Shown in pieces: positions 1 to 11,324 of a stretch of 64,000 nucleotides of DNA. Source of the DNA: Pieris napi. Lineage: Eukaryota; Arthropoda; Insecta; Lepidoptera; Pieridae. The stretch is from positions 5,595,001 to 5,659,000 of the forward strand of contig NC_062240.1 of the NCBI RefSeq assembly GCF_905475465.1, given 5' to 3'. The translations under genes and the position numbers were made by a program. The notes under the pieces are model-generated. The model was given only the letters and a program-made list of their open reading frames with translations. It was not told the DNA's origin and searched no databases. Each line of letters starts with the position of its first letter. Position 1 is the first letter of the stretch.

Positions 1-1
1 A

Positions 2-673
2 TCAAGAAGAGGCAAATGCGCACATCTTTGGAATGATCAAGGAAAAAACTTCGTAGGAGCAAACAAAGAGTTATGTAAAGCATGGGAAGAAGCAAAATTG
101 CAATTTGACCAAGAAATCATAGACAGCTTAGCAAATGATGGCACTCAGTGGCACTTCATTCCTGCATACTCACCAAACTTCGGAGGACTCTGGGAGGCTG
201 GAGTTAAGTCAATGAAGTATCATTTAAAACGAATTCTTAATAACAACCTTACCTTCGAAGAGTTGTCCACTGTATTATGTGAAATCGAAGCCTGTCTTAA
301 CTCACGGCCACTCTGCCATATAAGCCAAGCAGATGATACTCTCGATCCACTAACACCTGGACACTTTCTAATTGGTGAAGCCCCAATAGTTGTACCGCAT
401 CCAAAGTTGAACGATATCAAAATTTCGCAGTTAGCCCGTTGGCAATATACACAAAAGCTATTAAACGATTTTTGGTGTCGTTGGCAAAGTGAATACTTGA
501 CCAATCTACAGCAACGGCCAAAATGGTTAAAAAGAATAGAAGAATTTAAAATTGGTGATATCGTACTGATAAAACAACAAAATTTGCCACCTGGAAAATG
601 GATCCTTGGACGAATTACTGAAAAACATCCAGGATCAGATGGTGTAACTAGAGTTTATAGTGTTAAAAATTGA
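2..673 (+). mobile_element. BEL/Pao LTR retrotransposon, 3' end of pol (integrase and C-terminal domain), partial
   Basis: The reading frame is open from base 2 to the stop at 671-673, so the element enters the window from upstream. It reads like the end of a BEL/Pao polyprotein. Near the start is an integrase-core segment 'WNDQGKNFVGANKEL', where the Asp fits the second catalytic acidic residue. About 45 residues later comes 'FGGLWEAGVKSMKYHLKR', where the Glu fits the third. The last ~60 residues ('KIGDIVLIK', 'KWILGRITEKHPGSDGV') match the domain that follows integrase in this superfamily (DUF5641-like). No frameshift or stop is seen in this part. The upstream gag, protease and RT lie outside the window. 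If u-shaped starts upstream, the element is in its intron. Family identity is from recalled motifs, not a search. Confidence 0.85.
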
Positions 674-811
674 AATAATATTGTAAAACGATCTGTATCT
701 AATCTTTGCTATCTCCCAATTAATGAAGCTTAAGTGCCAAATTGTTAAAGTATATTAAGGGTTTGCATGTAATTTTTGAAAGGACATTAAAGGTCCTTTG
801 GTGGGCGGATA

Positions 812-1387
812 TGTTCAACCATATTATGTTTGTAATTTTAATATGTAGTAATAAAGTAGATTCAACGCGAAGCAGACGTTTCATTGCACTAAAATTATAC
901 TTAATAGTTAACCAGTCAAAAAGCAACCTTAGCGCCCAAACATAATATGACTGAACAGATATTAATAAAAGTGCAGTTTTTAAATATATTATTATTTATC
1001 AATAATTCCACGCACCGACAATAGAGGTCAGTATAATTTGATTTAGCAGTGTTCGCTATCAGCACACGACGGCCAGATTTATACAGGACGTGCCAGGAAG
1101 CTCTTATCTACCGTGCCACGACGTTTTTGCACTCCACACAATTTCTTGTAAGACACTGTTTTTTCGCGGCCCATTTTCTATGCACGTGTTGAACCTTCCC
1201 ATTAAAGGAAATCTTTTGAGAGTGCCCTATTTCCACGTTTAATTTATAAATTACTAATTTGTAAAATATTAATTTACGTTTGTTAACTTAGATTGATGAC
1301 AACTTACAATTGTCTTTGTAAGTTGTCTATATTCAACGTTCATTAAGTTTGAAACTGAGTTAAAACTATTTTCGTATCGTTGTAACA
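812..1387 (+). mobile_element. Possible 3' LTR of the BEL/Pao element (right boundary uncertain)
   Basis: A purine-rich 'GGTGGGCGGA' ends at 809 and is followed by TATGTT. This is the usual layout of a polypurine tract followed by an LTR beginning TGT. The chosen right edge is a TGTAACA at 1381-1387, which would end the LTR in ACA. The 5' LTR is outside the window, so neither the boundary nor a target duplication can be verified. Length and end are therefore inference. Confidence 0.35.
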
Positions 1388-3671
1388 AGAATTCATATAT
1401 GTATTAAACCCTTAAGTTAATTAAATATATTCTTCAATCCAAACCAATCCACCTGATGTATCTACCTAATAGTTAAAACAAAAATACAAAGTTAAGTATT
1501 TAACCGAAGATGAAACTGTCTTCATTAGTTCAAACGAGTAGATTTAACGTTAACAAACGGCCTCGATTTGTTATTACAAATACCTACTAATCTTTCCTCA
1601 AGCTTCGAAGCTTACACTCCAAATCAGCGAGGTACGATCACAGCAGCAACAGCTGAGTATCGGAACCGATATGCAAATGTCTGATCGTGACACACGACGT
1701 CCTGTCGCTCAAGATTGCCGCGGACAGATACACAATACTCCATAGTCTATACTTGTCGCTTATTCGTACCATAAACATTTTTTATTTTTCAAGAATCAAA
1801 AAAGGTTTTAAGGTATGCATACATTTCTATTATAAGTTAAAGTTCTTGTAATTATTAACTGTAATTTATAAAAAATAATATTAATCTTTATATAATTGAT
1901 CTTAACTTACCATGTTATTGAGAAAAAAACTCATGGGCCATGGCTTATATCTGTACTTTATATCATTTATGTTAACTGTTAGAATTGGCGGGAAAACAAT
2001 ATTCAAAGATCAAAGATGTAAAGGAACGTCGAGTTAAAACGATTATTCATGTTTAATTCAACGAAACAAAACGTATGTTGTTCGGGTGTTTAATCATATG
2101 TATAAAGGCATATAAAATCACAGGTAGTATCAGATTTCGAATAAACTAGGTGATCGGTCACCGCCGTCACAGATCTCTATCGATTCGATTGTGACCGACT
2201 CGATGCACGACTATTTTAATTGGAGCCTGATCTTCCATCTGATAAATGTAAGGACAAGATGGCGACTGTTGTTTTTTTCTGTAGCACGTGTTCTCTTGTC
2301 GGGTTATAGAATTTTGAATGGCACTTTAATAGCGTTTGTGGCTTGTTTGGACATTTCGAGCATTGAATGGTAAATGGTTTCAAGTTTCAACGAAATATTT
2401 GATTTTATTTTGTGTTTAACAAATTATTGTTTTCGGTTCTAACAGCTTATCAAATTGTCTTTTTGTGTGTCTTGCCACACACTAGACGAAATCACTACTT
2501 TGCGTTATTACATACTACGTGCATTTAAATAATTTCAACACATACCTTTAGGATACCGTGTATCGCGTCTAGAATTTGCTTTCGAAGTAATGCGGGTCCT
2601 AACGATTCAAACAAAATAATTATTTGCATGTCTGCCCATACATAAAGAACTTTTAGCCACTATATTTGACATATTTATAAAGACAAAAGGGCACTGATGA
2701 ATATCATTTAACGAATCGACGTTCGGTCTGCGAGCCCTGCTTAAACGACACTGAGTCACGCCATCTATCTGATTGAAAATTCAACCTCTGAACAATCGCA
2801 ACTTATAACTTACTTAGCGAAAAACGGGAGCTTGAACGCAACTAACGAACGAATAGACTCGCGGTTCGCTATGAAGCAGACATTAACCGTGCAGTTCAGA
2901 TAAATCAGGCATTAGCCGAGCCAATCAAGCTGCCACTGCATCCTAACGACCAATCACAGCCTGCGTCTAGGATAGCGTGACCCGAACGCAGTCTGATTCG
3001 AGTGGAATTCGTTACCGCGAGATGGCAGCCGCTCGACAATCGTCGCGTCCATCTCACTGTCGTGCCCATATAATGATCTTCACAGGAGCGGAGAATGAAG
3101 TTGAGCCTCTCATTAATTGGCGTTTTGAGCTGAGATCGTTGCGCGAAAGATAGGTTAATTCCTTGCTCGCTCGAGATCCTTGTCGCTCAAAAAGGAAGGT
3201 CAGCGAGCGTTTTCTGGAAATCAGATCCAATTACAAGAGGGTCTGTAACCTTTTTGTTCTGTTTTCCCTTGAAGGAATCACGCGCAATGTTGATGGACGA
3301 GCGGCCTCGCGACCGGTTCATATTGACAGATCGACCTCTCGATTTCGCATTTCTGTATCCTAATAGAACAAACGTATTTAAACTCTCAGCTCCCCACCCA
3401 CGCGGCGAAATTTACATACCGCGAGCACGTCTCAATTAGGAGCGCTAATGTATGCCTCGACCGAAGCCAGATCTGACTGACGTCGACTGATACCGAGCGA
3501 AACGTGACGAGTGACGACTATCGCGAGAAAACCACTGCCAATGTAGCATCGCTGAGCTATTAACAACACTAATAGGAACCGATACCGTCGATTTGTTTTT
3601 ATGTCTACTCGGAATTCCATTTACGTATCTTTCAATGCCTCAATTGTAATTAAAGGTGTGTGTCTTTACAG
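1388..3671. other. Noncoding stretch upstream of the u-shaped exons, probably intron or regulatory
   Basis: No convincing coding exon was found. From about 2,150 to 3,600 the base composition is clearly less AT-rich than the surrounding introns and contains many CG dinucleotides. This could mark an internal promoter or enhancer region of u-shaped. Short open frames here have no family resemblance and no splice support. The first u-shaped exon, expected to carry the FOG-type N-terminus, was searched for and not recognised. Confidence 0.4.
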
Positions 3672-6320
3672 GTGAGGACGAGGAATGGGGAAACGAGACC
3701 GAGGCGATGCCGGCAGAACCTCATACGCCAAGTTCTGGAGGCGAGCGCGTCGCCTCCAGCGGTGCTGCATCCCCAGACTCTGGGAGCTCTCCGGCGCCCT
3801 CCCCACCCAGACTGCGCCTTAACACAAACCTCGCTACGGATCCTGCGCTCGCGCCTCAAGCGACCACGCTCAAGCACGAGCCTCCGTCACCTTCACCGCC
3901 ACCGCCATCCGTGCAGCAAGCCAGAGATTTCATTGCGCTCACCGCGGCAAACTTCCCTGCCTTATTTCCCGCTGCAATCCCCACACCCCCCGGATACAAA
4001 TGTATGCCGTGCGGAATACGATATTCCTCGTTAAGCACACTTCAAGCACATCAAGAGCATTATTGCTCTAAAAGACCATCTAAACCAGATAACAATGATT
4101 CGTCAAACGAGCAAACGGCTGACAGTGAATCTGGTGACAGCAAGACAAATCGGCCAGTGGGCAAACAATATGCTTGCACCTACTGCTCTTATAGCGCTGA
4201 TAAGAAGGTCAGCTTAAATCGTCATATGCGAATGCATTCATCGTCACCTGTAAGTACTAGCACACCGGTGCCAACACCTACCTCGAACGGTCAAACTACA
4301 GAAGGTTCGCCGGCGCAAGACAGATATTGTGTGGACTGTGACATTCACTTTACCTCTGTTAAAACTTTTCGAGCCCACAAAGAACATTATTGCAATACTA
4401 GACAAGTTGTGAAGCAAGCGGTCCTGGCAGCTGCTAGAACAGGGTCAGCTACATCAGGCTCTGCACCTCCTTCTCCCGGGACTACTCCACCTGCGCAAAA
4501 TCAATATGCCCTAGCATTACCAACTAACCCAATATTAATTGTACCGTATTCCCTATTACGAAGCGCTAGCACGTTGCCAGGTGCGACATTACCGGATCCT
4601 GATACTCCATGTTTCTTATTACCGAATGGTACATTTCAACCAATAAACCGACATATACCAAATATGAATGCTGATATTAAAGAGCCAGAAGTTTTAAAAT
4701 CTGCAAATAGACCTCGTGAGGCGTCTAGAGATGCCGCAACTCCATTAGATCTGACCGTTAGACGCACACCTGAATCGGTGACCACTGATGACCATGAGAA
4801 GGAAAATAGAATACGTTCCACAACACCGGAACAGATTGTATGTGCTCCATCTCTTCCCGCTTCACCCGCCACGCCCTCACCTTCCAGGCTTTCTTCCTCT
4901 CCAAGTGGTGAAAGTTCACCAAAACGAAGGCGAAGAAATTCAAGGGATCCTACACCGAAACCTCTCAGGTTACCATCTCCTCCAGAGGAAAAATTCAGCC
5001 CCGTTATGCCACCTCAAATAATCCCATCCTTGCCTTTAAGACTTCCAACAGACTTGCCAATCACAACCGCATCACCTCAAGTGCTAGTCAAACAGGGAGT
5101 ATCGAAATGCAAAGAATGCAATATTGTCTTTTGCAAATATGAGAACTATCGCATTCATAAAAGGCATTACTGTTCAGCTGGAGGAGAGGAACGCGCAAGT
5201 CCAGCGCCTCCGGAACCCGGGCCTCCTCCTCAATATCGACAACTGATCTGCCTTGCGTGTGGCATACATTTCAGCTCGATGGATAACTTAACTACGCATC
5301 AATTGTACTACTGTACAAAAAGAGAGACTCGATCCCCAAGAAGTGTACCCGAGGCGCCAAGACCTCCGTCAGGTTCTGAAGGAGGATGGAAATGCCCATG
5401 TTGCGAGGTGGTTTCACCGACTGCAGCGGCCGCACAAAGGCACATGGAAGCTCACGCTGGCGTCAAAGCTTTCCGTTGTACAATTTGTCGATATAGAGGA
5501 AACACGCTGCGGGGCATGCGAACACACATTCGTATGCATTTCCGAGAGAAGCCGTCTGACTTACAGGTACGTACATTAATAAAATAAACATAAATGAATA
5601 GATATTCACGTGATGTGCAGGCAAATTTAAAAATGCATGATATTACAAGCACTTTTAACACATTTGTGGTTGTATTTCGCCTGTTTCACTCATGTTCTAT
5701 ATAGATAAGTAGGAAGCTTATTTTTCACTAGTTCGCGGAGGCTATATATCTTATATTATTATAAGTCATTTGTAGAAAATCAAAACACAATATAATAAAT
5801 ATACCTAACTCTGCATTTTAGTGTCGAAGCTATAGACAGTAATCCCAGTTTTACTGTCATTTTATAATTTATTGTTTAATATATATCTTATCGTCAAGAA
5901 GACTTGAATACTAATTCGACAACAATATTTTTCCAGGAGGAGAGCTTTATTTCGTGTGTTCTGGAAGATGACACCCGCGAGACTACCTCGCCCAGCCCTG
6001 GAGTGGGGGAACGCATACATCGCTGCGGAAGCTGTGCATACACATCCACCTATCGCGGAAATGTAGTTCGCCACGCCAGGCTGGTCCACGCTACTGAAGA
6101 TCCAGAACCGGAAGAAACCACACCAATCCCGCCAGCCGATATTAAAAAGGAACCGGAAATCGATGAAGACACTCCCAACTATTGTAAATCCTGCAATATA
6201 TCTTTCAAATACGTGAACACTTATAAAGCACATAAGCAATTTTATTGCAAAGCCGCAACACAGGATGCAACATCGAATAATAATGTTCCCGCGTGCGTTG
6301 CTGATGCTCCTGTTGTATAG
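3672..6320 (+). CDS. ush: U-shaped (FOG-family) multi-zinc-finger GATA cofactor, 3' two exons
   Basis: Exons are 3672-5566 and 5937-6320 (stop TAG). The first follows 'tctttacag' and starts inside a codon, so an earlier exon with the initiator Met is missing. About 759 residues are present. Nine zinc fingers can be read: five C2HC (starting YKCMPC, RYCVDC, SKCKEC, LICLAC, NYCKSC) and four C2H2 (YACTYC, WKCPCC, FRCTIC, HRCGSC). Nine fingers with five C2HC is the known composition of Drosophila U-shaped. A CtBP-binding PLDLT motif lies at 4742-4756 and a basic stretch 'PKRRRRNSRD' near 4920-4950. U-shaped binds the N-terminal finger of GATA factors such as Pannier or Serpent and modulates transcription in haematopoiesis, heart and dorsal development. 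The donor 'cag|gtacgt' and acceptor 'ttccag' are both phase 0. A candidate AATAAA is at 6956-6961. Confidence 0.9.
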
Positions 6321-8630
6321 ATTGCCATATTAAAGAATATCATTGTCTAAATACAAAAGTGCGCCTTTTTACTAGTCTATTATAGAATGACATTTCAATG
6401 GCGCTAGCGGTACTTCCATAGACGTAAGAAATATTATTGACATATTATACTAATACTATCCTAATTTAAAATTAGTAATTTCCCTAAATTCCATTCCACT
6501 TACCTGTTCTTGTTACAACATATCTTAAAATAATTCAAATTATCTCAAAGTCATTAAAATAACGTATTTAATATTGACGATAAAGCTTTGCTTTTTATAA
6601 TTATTGGATACATAAATATTAAGTGCAATATAAATCGATTATAATCATATCAATCAATACTTCATTCGACGTAGACTGAAGGGTGACGTGAAATCTCGTT
6701 GTAAATATTTCTGTTTTGTAATTGTTATGTAAATGTATTGTTAGTGTTACCTTTCCATCTTATTAGTATACTTTAATACCAAAACTGTAAATAATTGTAA
6801 AGATATTATTGCATTAACTAAATTTTATTACCATTCGTTGTAAGGTTGTTCTTTCTTTGTTGTTTTGTTAATATTTAATCTATGCTGTTTTAAATCAACT
6901 GATTTTTTTAAAATTACTAAACTTGTTTTTAATTTAAAACCCAATTGAGTTTAAAAATAAATCTTTTATTCTGAGGTACCCTGGGTGAGAATTAAAACAT
7001 GTATTCAAATAAAAATAACTGTTTTTATCTAAGTTCGTGTTATCGTAATCAAATAATTATATACATTATGAATAATCAGTTGATTTAAAATATGGCAACA
7101 GTTCGCCAAGCAAGCAATGCTCATTCCACATTAAACAAGGCAGTGTTCTTAATGATATTGCAACTTGGCAACCTATAAGAGGTTTTAGTTTCTACCTAGT
7201 AATTTAAAAATCTCATTGTTTTAATCAAGTATGCAATATCATTTCTCTCGGAGAACTCGGATGCTTCAATAGATTTGTGATACATATTCGTAGTCTTACG
7301 ATTTACATATTTAGGATGATTCAAGTTAATAAAATTACCTAAGTATATAGTTATTTGGGGCCGGATATAAATCTCTTTTCACAGTTTTCAACTAAAAATT
7401 GTCTTTTAATACCGATTTTTTACCGTTTAGAAAGAAATTATTTTTATTGCCGTAAAAATCTAACTACCTACCTAGCGTTACTACACGGTCTTTTTAAATA
7501 TCGATATTGTTTACGAATTACGATTTTATATTCGGCCTAGTAAAAATCAAGGGTATATGTTTTGTCTATGCCAAAGCATCGCTAGATTAATCGTATGCAT
7601 TTATAGATATCTCACTAATTATAACTAGATTTAAGTGATTACAAGACTTATTCCGTAGATTGTATTCATTTGTGCTTGTCGTTGGAATAAGTCTCGATTG
7701 TGGCAACATCACGGTAAAATGTCTACGACCTGTAGAAAAGGACCTAATACAACCATAAAAGTTTATTACAAACTGAGGATTTCTATACTAGTTTTAAACA
7801 AACTACTTAAATACATTACAATTAGTAACAATTTGCCCCAAAAACACCTCAGTATGAGAATAATTAAAATAACATATTTGGTTCCTATCCTTGTTTTTAA
7901 CATGTATTAGTATGTCCAATTTCATTAGTGTTACACACACATAATGACATTCAATCCTCAAGTGGTGCCATTATCCATTTAATAAATTTAAAAAACTCGA
8001 ATAAAACAGCTTACATTAATCCAAAGTTTATTGCTGATTCATAAATAGAAATGACATTATGCATCAATATTGATTTATGTTACTCCAAAAGCAAAATACA
8101 TCTGCAGATTTTTTTGACTAGATTTAGCATTACTTGAGTAAAAATTAAAAAGCATATTTAATGGTAGATACAATACTTTGTTCTTTTCTAAGCATATAGT
8201 ATAAGTTCCTTATACAAGAAAAATATATGCATCAAATAATAAACTTACCTCTGAACGGTTGGTGTTAAGTCAGTTAAAACTAAGAATGTTTTGTGTATTT
8301 TTGTCTTTGGAGTGAGATAATTTCAGGGAATGTAAGTGATAGTGATGTAATGCATAGTGTAAATATGCCAGACAATAAATTATTATTTATCTGATATTAA
8401 ATACTTTAGTTTTATTTAACATAAACTTTTATACCATTTCACAGGAATTTTTACAAAAATGATGTAGTTTGCTTACACCACAACAACTGTTTTAAATATA
8501 TGAATTACTGTGCTATAAAAAGAAAAGATAGCTTGGTGTATACTGGATATATATTTATTTAAATCCTATCAAAACTCCACAGACAGTTTCACTGAGAAAT
8601 TTTAAATAAATATCAAAATAAAACTTTCCA
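6321..8630. other. Convergent intergenic region: 3' UTRs of ush and of the Iwr1 homologue
   Basis: This AT-rich stretch lies between the ush stop and the Iwr1-homologue stop, which point towards each other. It holds probable 3' UTRs, with AATAAA at 6956-6961 on the plus strand and its complement TTTATT at 8554-8559 for the minus-strand gene. I see no convincing gene, RNA or structured repeat in the rest. Confidence 0.5.
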
Positions 8631-10224
8631 TCAATCAGGATTATAAACTTCATCTGGAAATTGTTCATAAAAGTCTTTAGAGTCTTCATCCTGGCCATAG
8701 TAAAACCCATCATCACTCTCTTCTTTATAACCATCTATTGATTCCTCATCCAAATCCTTAATTTTTGTTGAATGAATGAGGTTTTTATCGTCAACTATAG
8801 TGTTCTCTTCAGCAAGCACCTTTGCTTTATATTTGGCGTATGCAGCTCCATACTTTTTTACATCATCATTTAATAAGTCTGGTGGATCTGTATATATTTC
8901 ATCATCTTCATCTGTAGATAGATTATCTGAAAATTAAAATAATCAGAATGAAGTACAGTTTCACAGAGTTAAATCAAGAAAGGCTAAAAGATAAAGATTA
9001 GTAGACATGTTTAGTAGTTTATTTTGAGTGTGATACTTTAGTAACAAATACATAAATTGTTTAAAAATACCTAAATCACATCTTTTCATAGCAGCAACCA
9101 TGTCGTCTTCATCAAAACTGCTAGGTTCAGAGTCAGGATAGTCATTGCGCCAGTTATTTTCATCATTAGAGTCATCATCATCAGCATCTGATGAGGATAA
9201 ACCATTGTCCTTATAAGTATCCAGGATTAGATCTGTTTCATAGTTCTCTATACTGCAAAGTAGGAGTCAGAAATTAAATTCATTAGGAGACATGCATGGA
9301 TTTATTAAATGTTTGATGATATAATCTTTATGCTCTTATAAGGATAACAATAACAAAAAAATACCAACCTAACTAAATTATCTAACATTGATATGTCAAA
9401 CTCATTCTTAACTGATGTATATAAATCATATGTGTATTTTGAATTGTCACAAATTAAGTGGGGTTGATGTAAATCTACCAAGTTTATGGAGTCTTTCTCT
9501 AACTCTCTACTGCAATTCACCACTTCATAACGATTCTCTATAGAAGCTTCTTTTCGTTCCTGACGAATCTTTTTTATTATTTCATCTACATCAGTCTTTG
9601 GTTTAAGCTTAAAATCAGCTTTTGGCACTATGTCCTTGACAACTGCTGGTTCCTAGAGAGAATATTCTTCTTAGGATATTTTATGCAAACCCGAAGTATA
9701 AAGAGACAATTGAAGTCACTTTCTAGAGTTTTCATAATTACATATATAGATGTTCAGACTAACTCTTAAGGATTATAAGGTAGATGTTTATAAATCTTTA
9801 GTACCTTAACTGAAAAAGTTCTGATTTTAGTTGTTTTTTTTATTTTTATAAGGAAGCCTTGTTCTTAGAGGCTAACTCAACTGTTATCAAATAAAAATTA
9901 AAACAAATGAAACTGGTATAAAAGTAAATTAACATACATTTCCTTTCTTTTATAACAGACTTTATGTGAACAAGCTCCCTGCATAAAGCTAAAAGCTCCT
10001 GTCTAAACTCTAGCCATTGTGTTATTATCTCACTGGAATTAACATCCTATGGAGACAACAATAAAATAGGTATGCACCTGATTATTAACACTTCCCCTGA
10101 AAACGAAGAGAGCTGGAGATATTTCTTCTTCGTTTGCTTTTTTACGTTTACAAAGAAGAACTAAAGCATCTTGTGGGTTATCATCAAGTCTGCGTTTTAC
10201 ACGAAGAACTGTTGCTGACGCCAT
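8631..10224 (-). CDS. SLC7A6OS: Iwr1/SLC7A6OS homologue, RNA polymerase II nuclear import factor
   Basis: Exons in coding order are 10224-10078, 9652-9369, 9252-9071 and 8926-8631. The phases join cleanly (0, 2, 1) to give 302 aa, close to the 309-aa human SLC7A6OS. The N-terminus 'VLRVKRRLDDNPQDALVL' is the conserved start of the family. The central acidic segment 'SNDENNWRNDYPDSEP' followed by 'FDEDDMVAAMKR' is the Iwr1 signature. In yeast, Iwr1 binds assembled RNA polymerase II between its two large subunits and directs its nuclear import. The C-terminus is acidic. It is divergent to MED15, with 1.1 kb between start codons. A short open segment in intron 1 (near 9951-9983) was left out because exon 1 joins exon 2 exactly as in the human protein. 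A TTTATT at 8554-8559 may be the poly(A) signal. Confidence 0.9.
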
Positions 10225-11324
10225 AACTCACAGAATAACGATTAAGCACGGAATAAATCTTTATTTACCGATTTTTAGAGCATTAATGAATATCTAATAT
10301 TATATCAATACATAGACGTTTTGATGATTCACGTTATTTTTTTGACCTTTAGTCTAGAAACTCCAAACGCCAAATTGGCAAATTCACGTTGAATACTTGA
10401 ATACAAATTCCCACAGAGTGTTATTCATAACCGCCACAGACAAGATTTCTTTTGCTATGTCATCGTTGTGAAACAAGGGGATAACATGAGATAAATTTAA
10501 AACTGCGAATGGAATGGAATTCTAAGATAAGTCTAAGATCTTAGAATTCCATTCTTAAATGGAAAAAACAAAATGTTTTTTCTAAATCAGCTATCTAATG
10601 CGTAAAAAAAGATTTTTTTTTTTCTTTATCACGTATGTTTAACTTTATCACGATTGTTTTTCAGTTTCTTTTCCACCGCCCTATTAGTTTACAAAAGTTC
10701 TGTGAATAAATTAACGTAAATAGTTCTTGCTGAAAAGAGATATACTTGAAAAAAGCTAATTGTGCTGTATAATCATCAATTACAAAGAGACTCCAGTGCA
10801 AAATTGTCGCTTGTGATATCAACATTTTAACGAGAAAGAGACTTGTGCTATATTCACGCTTTTGTGTTGTGATATTAACATTATTAATGTAATTATTGTA
10901 GTTTAATAAAATTGTTACCCATATACACTCTTGTTTTATTTCTCTACGTGAAATTATTCTTTAAAATTCTGCACTTGCATACGATTTTAAATTCTCGCGC
11001 CATACGATAGTACCACTGGCATTAACTGGAGCGCTGGGCCGCTGGTGGAAGCATTTTTTTACTATGAAGTTGTTGTTCTTACTTCTTACTTCTTCTTCGC
11101 TAGAAGTGTTCTGTGCTTCAATCTCCATCGCATTTTGTGAATTGTGACTTGTTTTCGAATTAATAATAATAAAAATAAGCGCTTGATGATAAATAATCTG
11201 AGTATATAAAAACTGAGTACTTGTTTATTTCATGATTTAAATCTAAATTACATATTTATAGAACAACGTATCGGGAGGTGCGTCTTGAAATCATCTTTAT
11301 TGATTTATTGTTGGATACATCACA
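10225..11324. promoter_or_regulatory. Shared divergent promoter region of the Iwr1 homologue and MED15
   Basis: This 1.1-kb segment separates the start codons of two head-to-head genes, so it must hold both 5' UTRs and core promoters unless unseen 5' exons intervene. A small hairpin lies near the Iwr1 side. I could not assign initiator or downstream elements with confidence on either strand. Confidence 0.5.
10512..10554. repeat. Perfect 17-bp inverted repeat (hairpin)
   Basis: The arms 10512-10528 and 10538-10554 are exact reverse complements around a 9-nt spacer. It sits in the divergent promoter region and could be a tiny foldback remnant or a structured promoter element. The function is unknown. 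Confidence 0.8.

Noticed and set aside
3656..3671. Using a start codon just before the u-shaped exon
   Set aside because: These bases are the pyrimidine-rich end and AG of an intron acceptor, and there is no ATG there. The exon begins mid-codon at 3672.
9951..9983. A short open segment in intron 1 of the Iwr1 homologue with a good acceptor and a GTATGT donor
   Set aside because: Including it breaks the phase with the next exon, and exon 1 joins exon 2 directly in line with the human protein.
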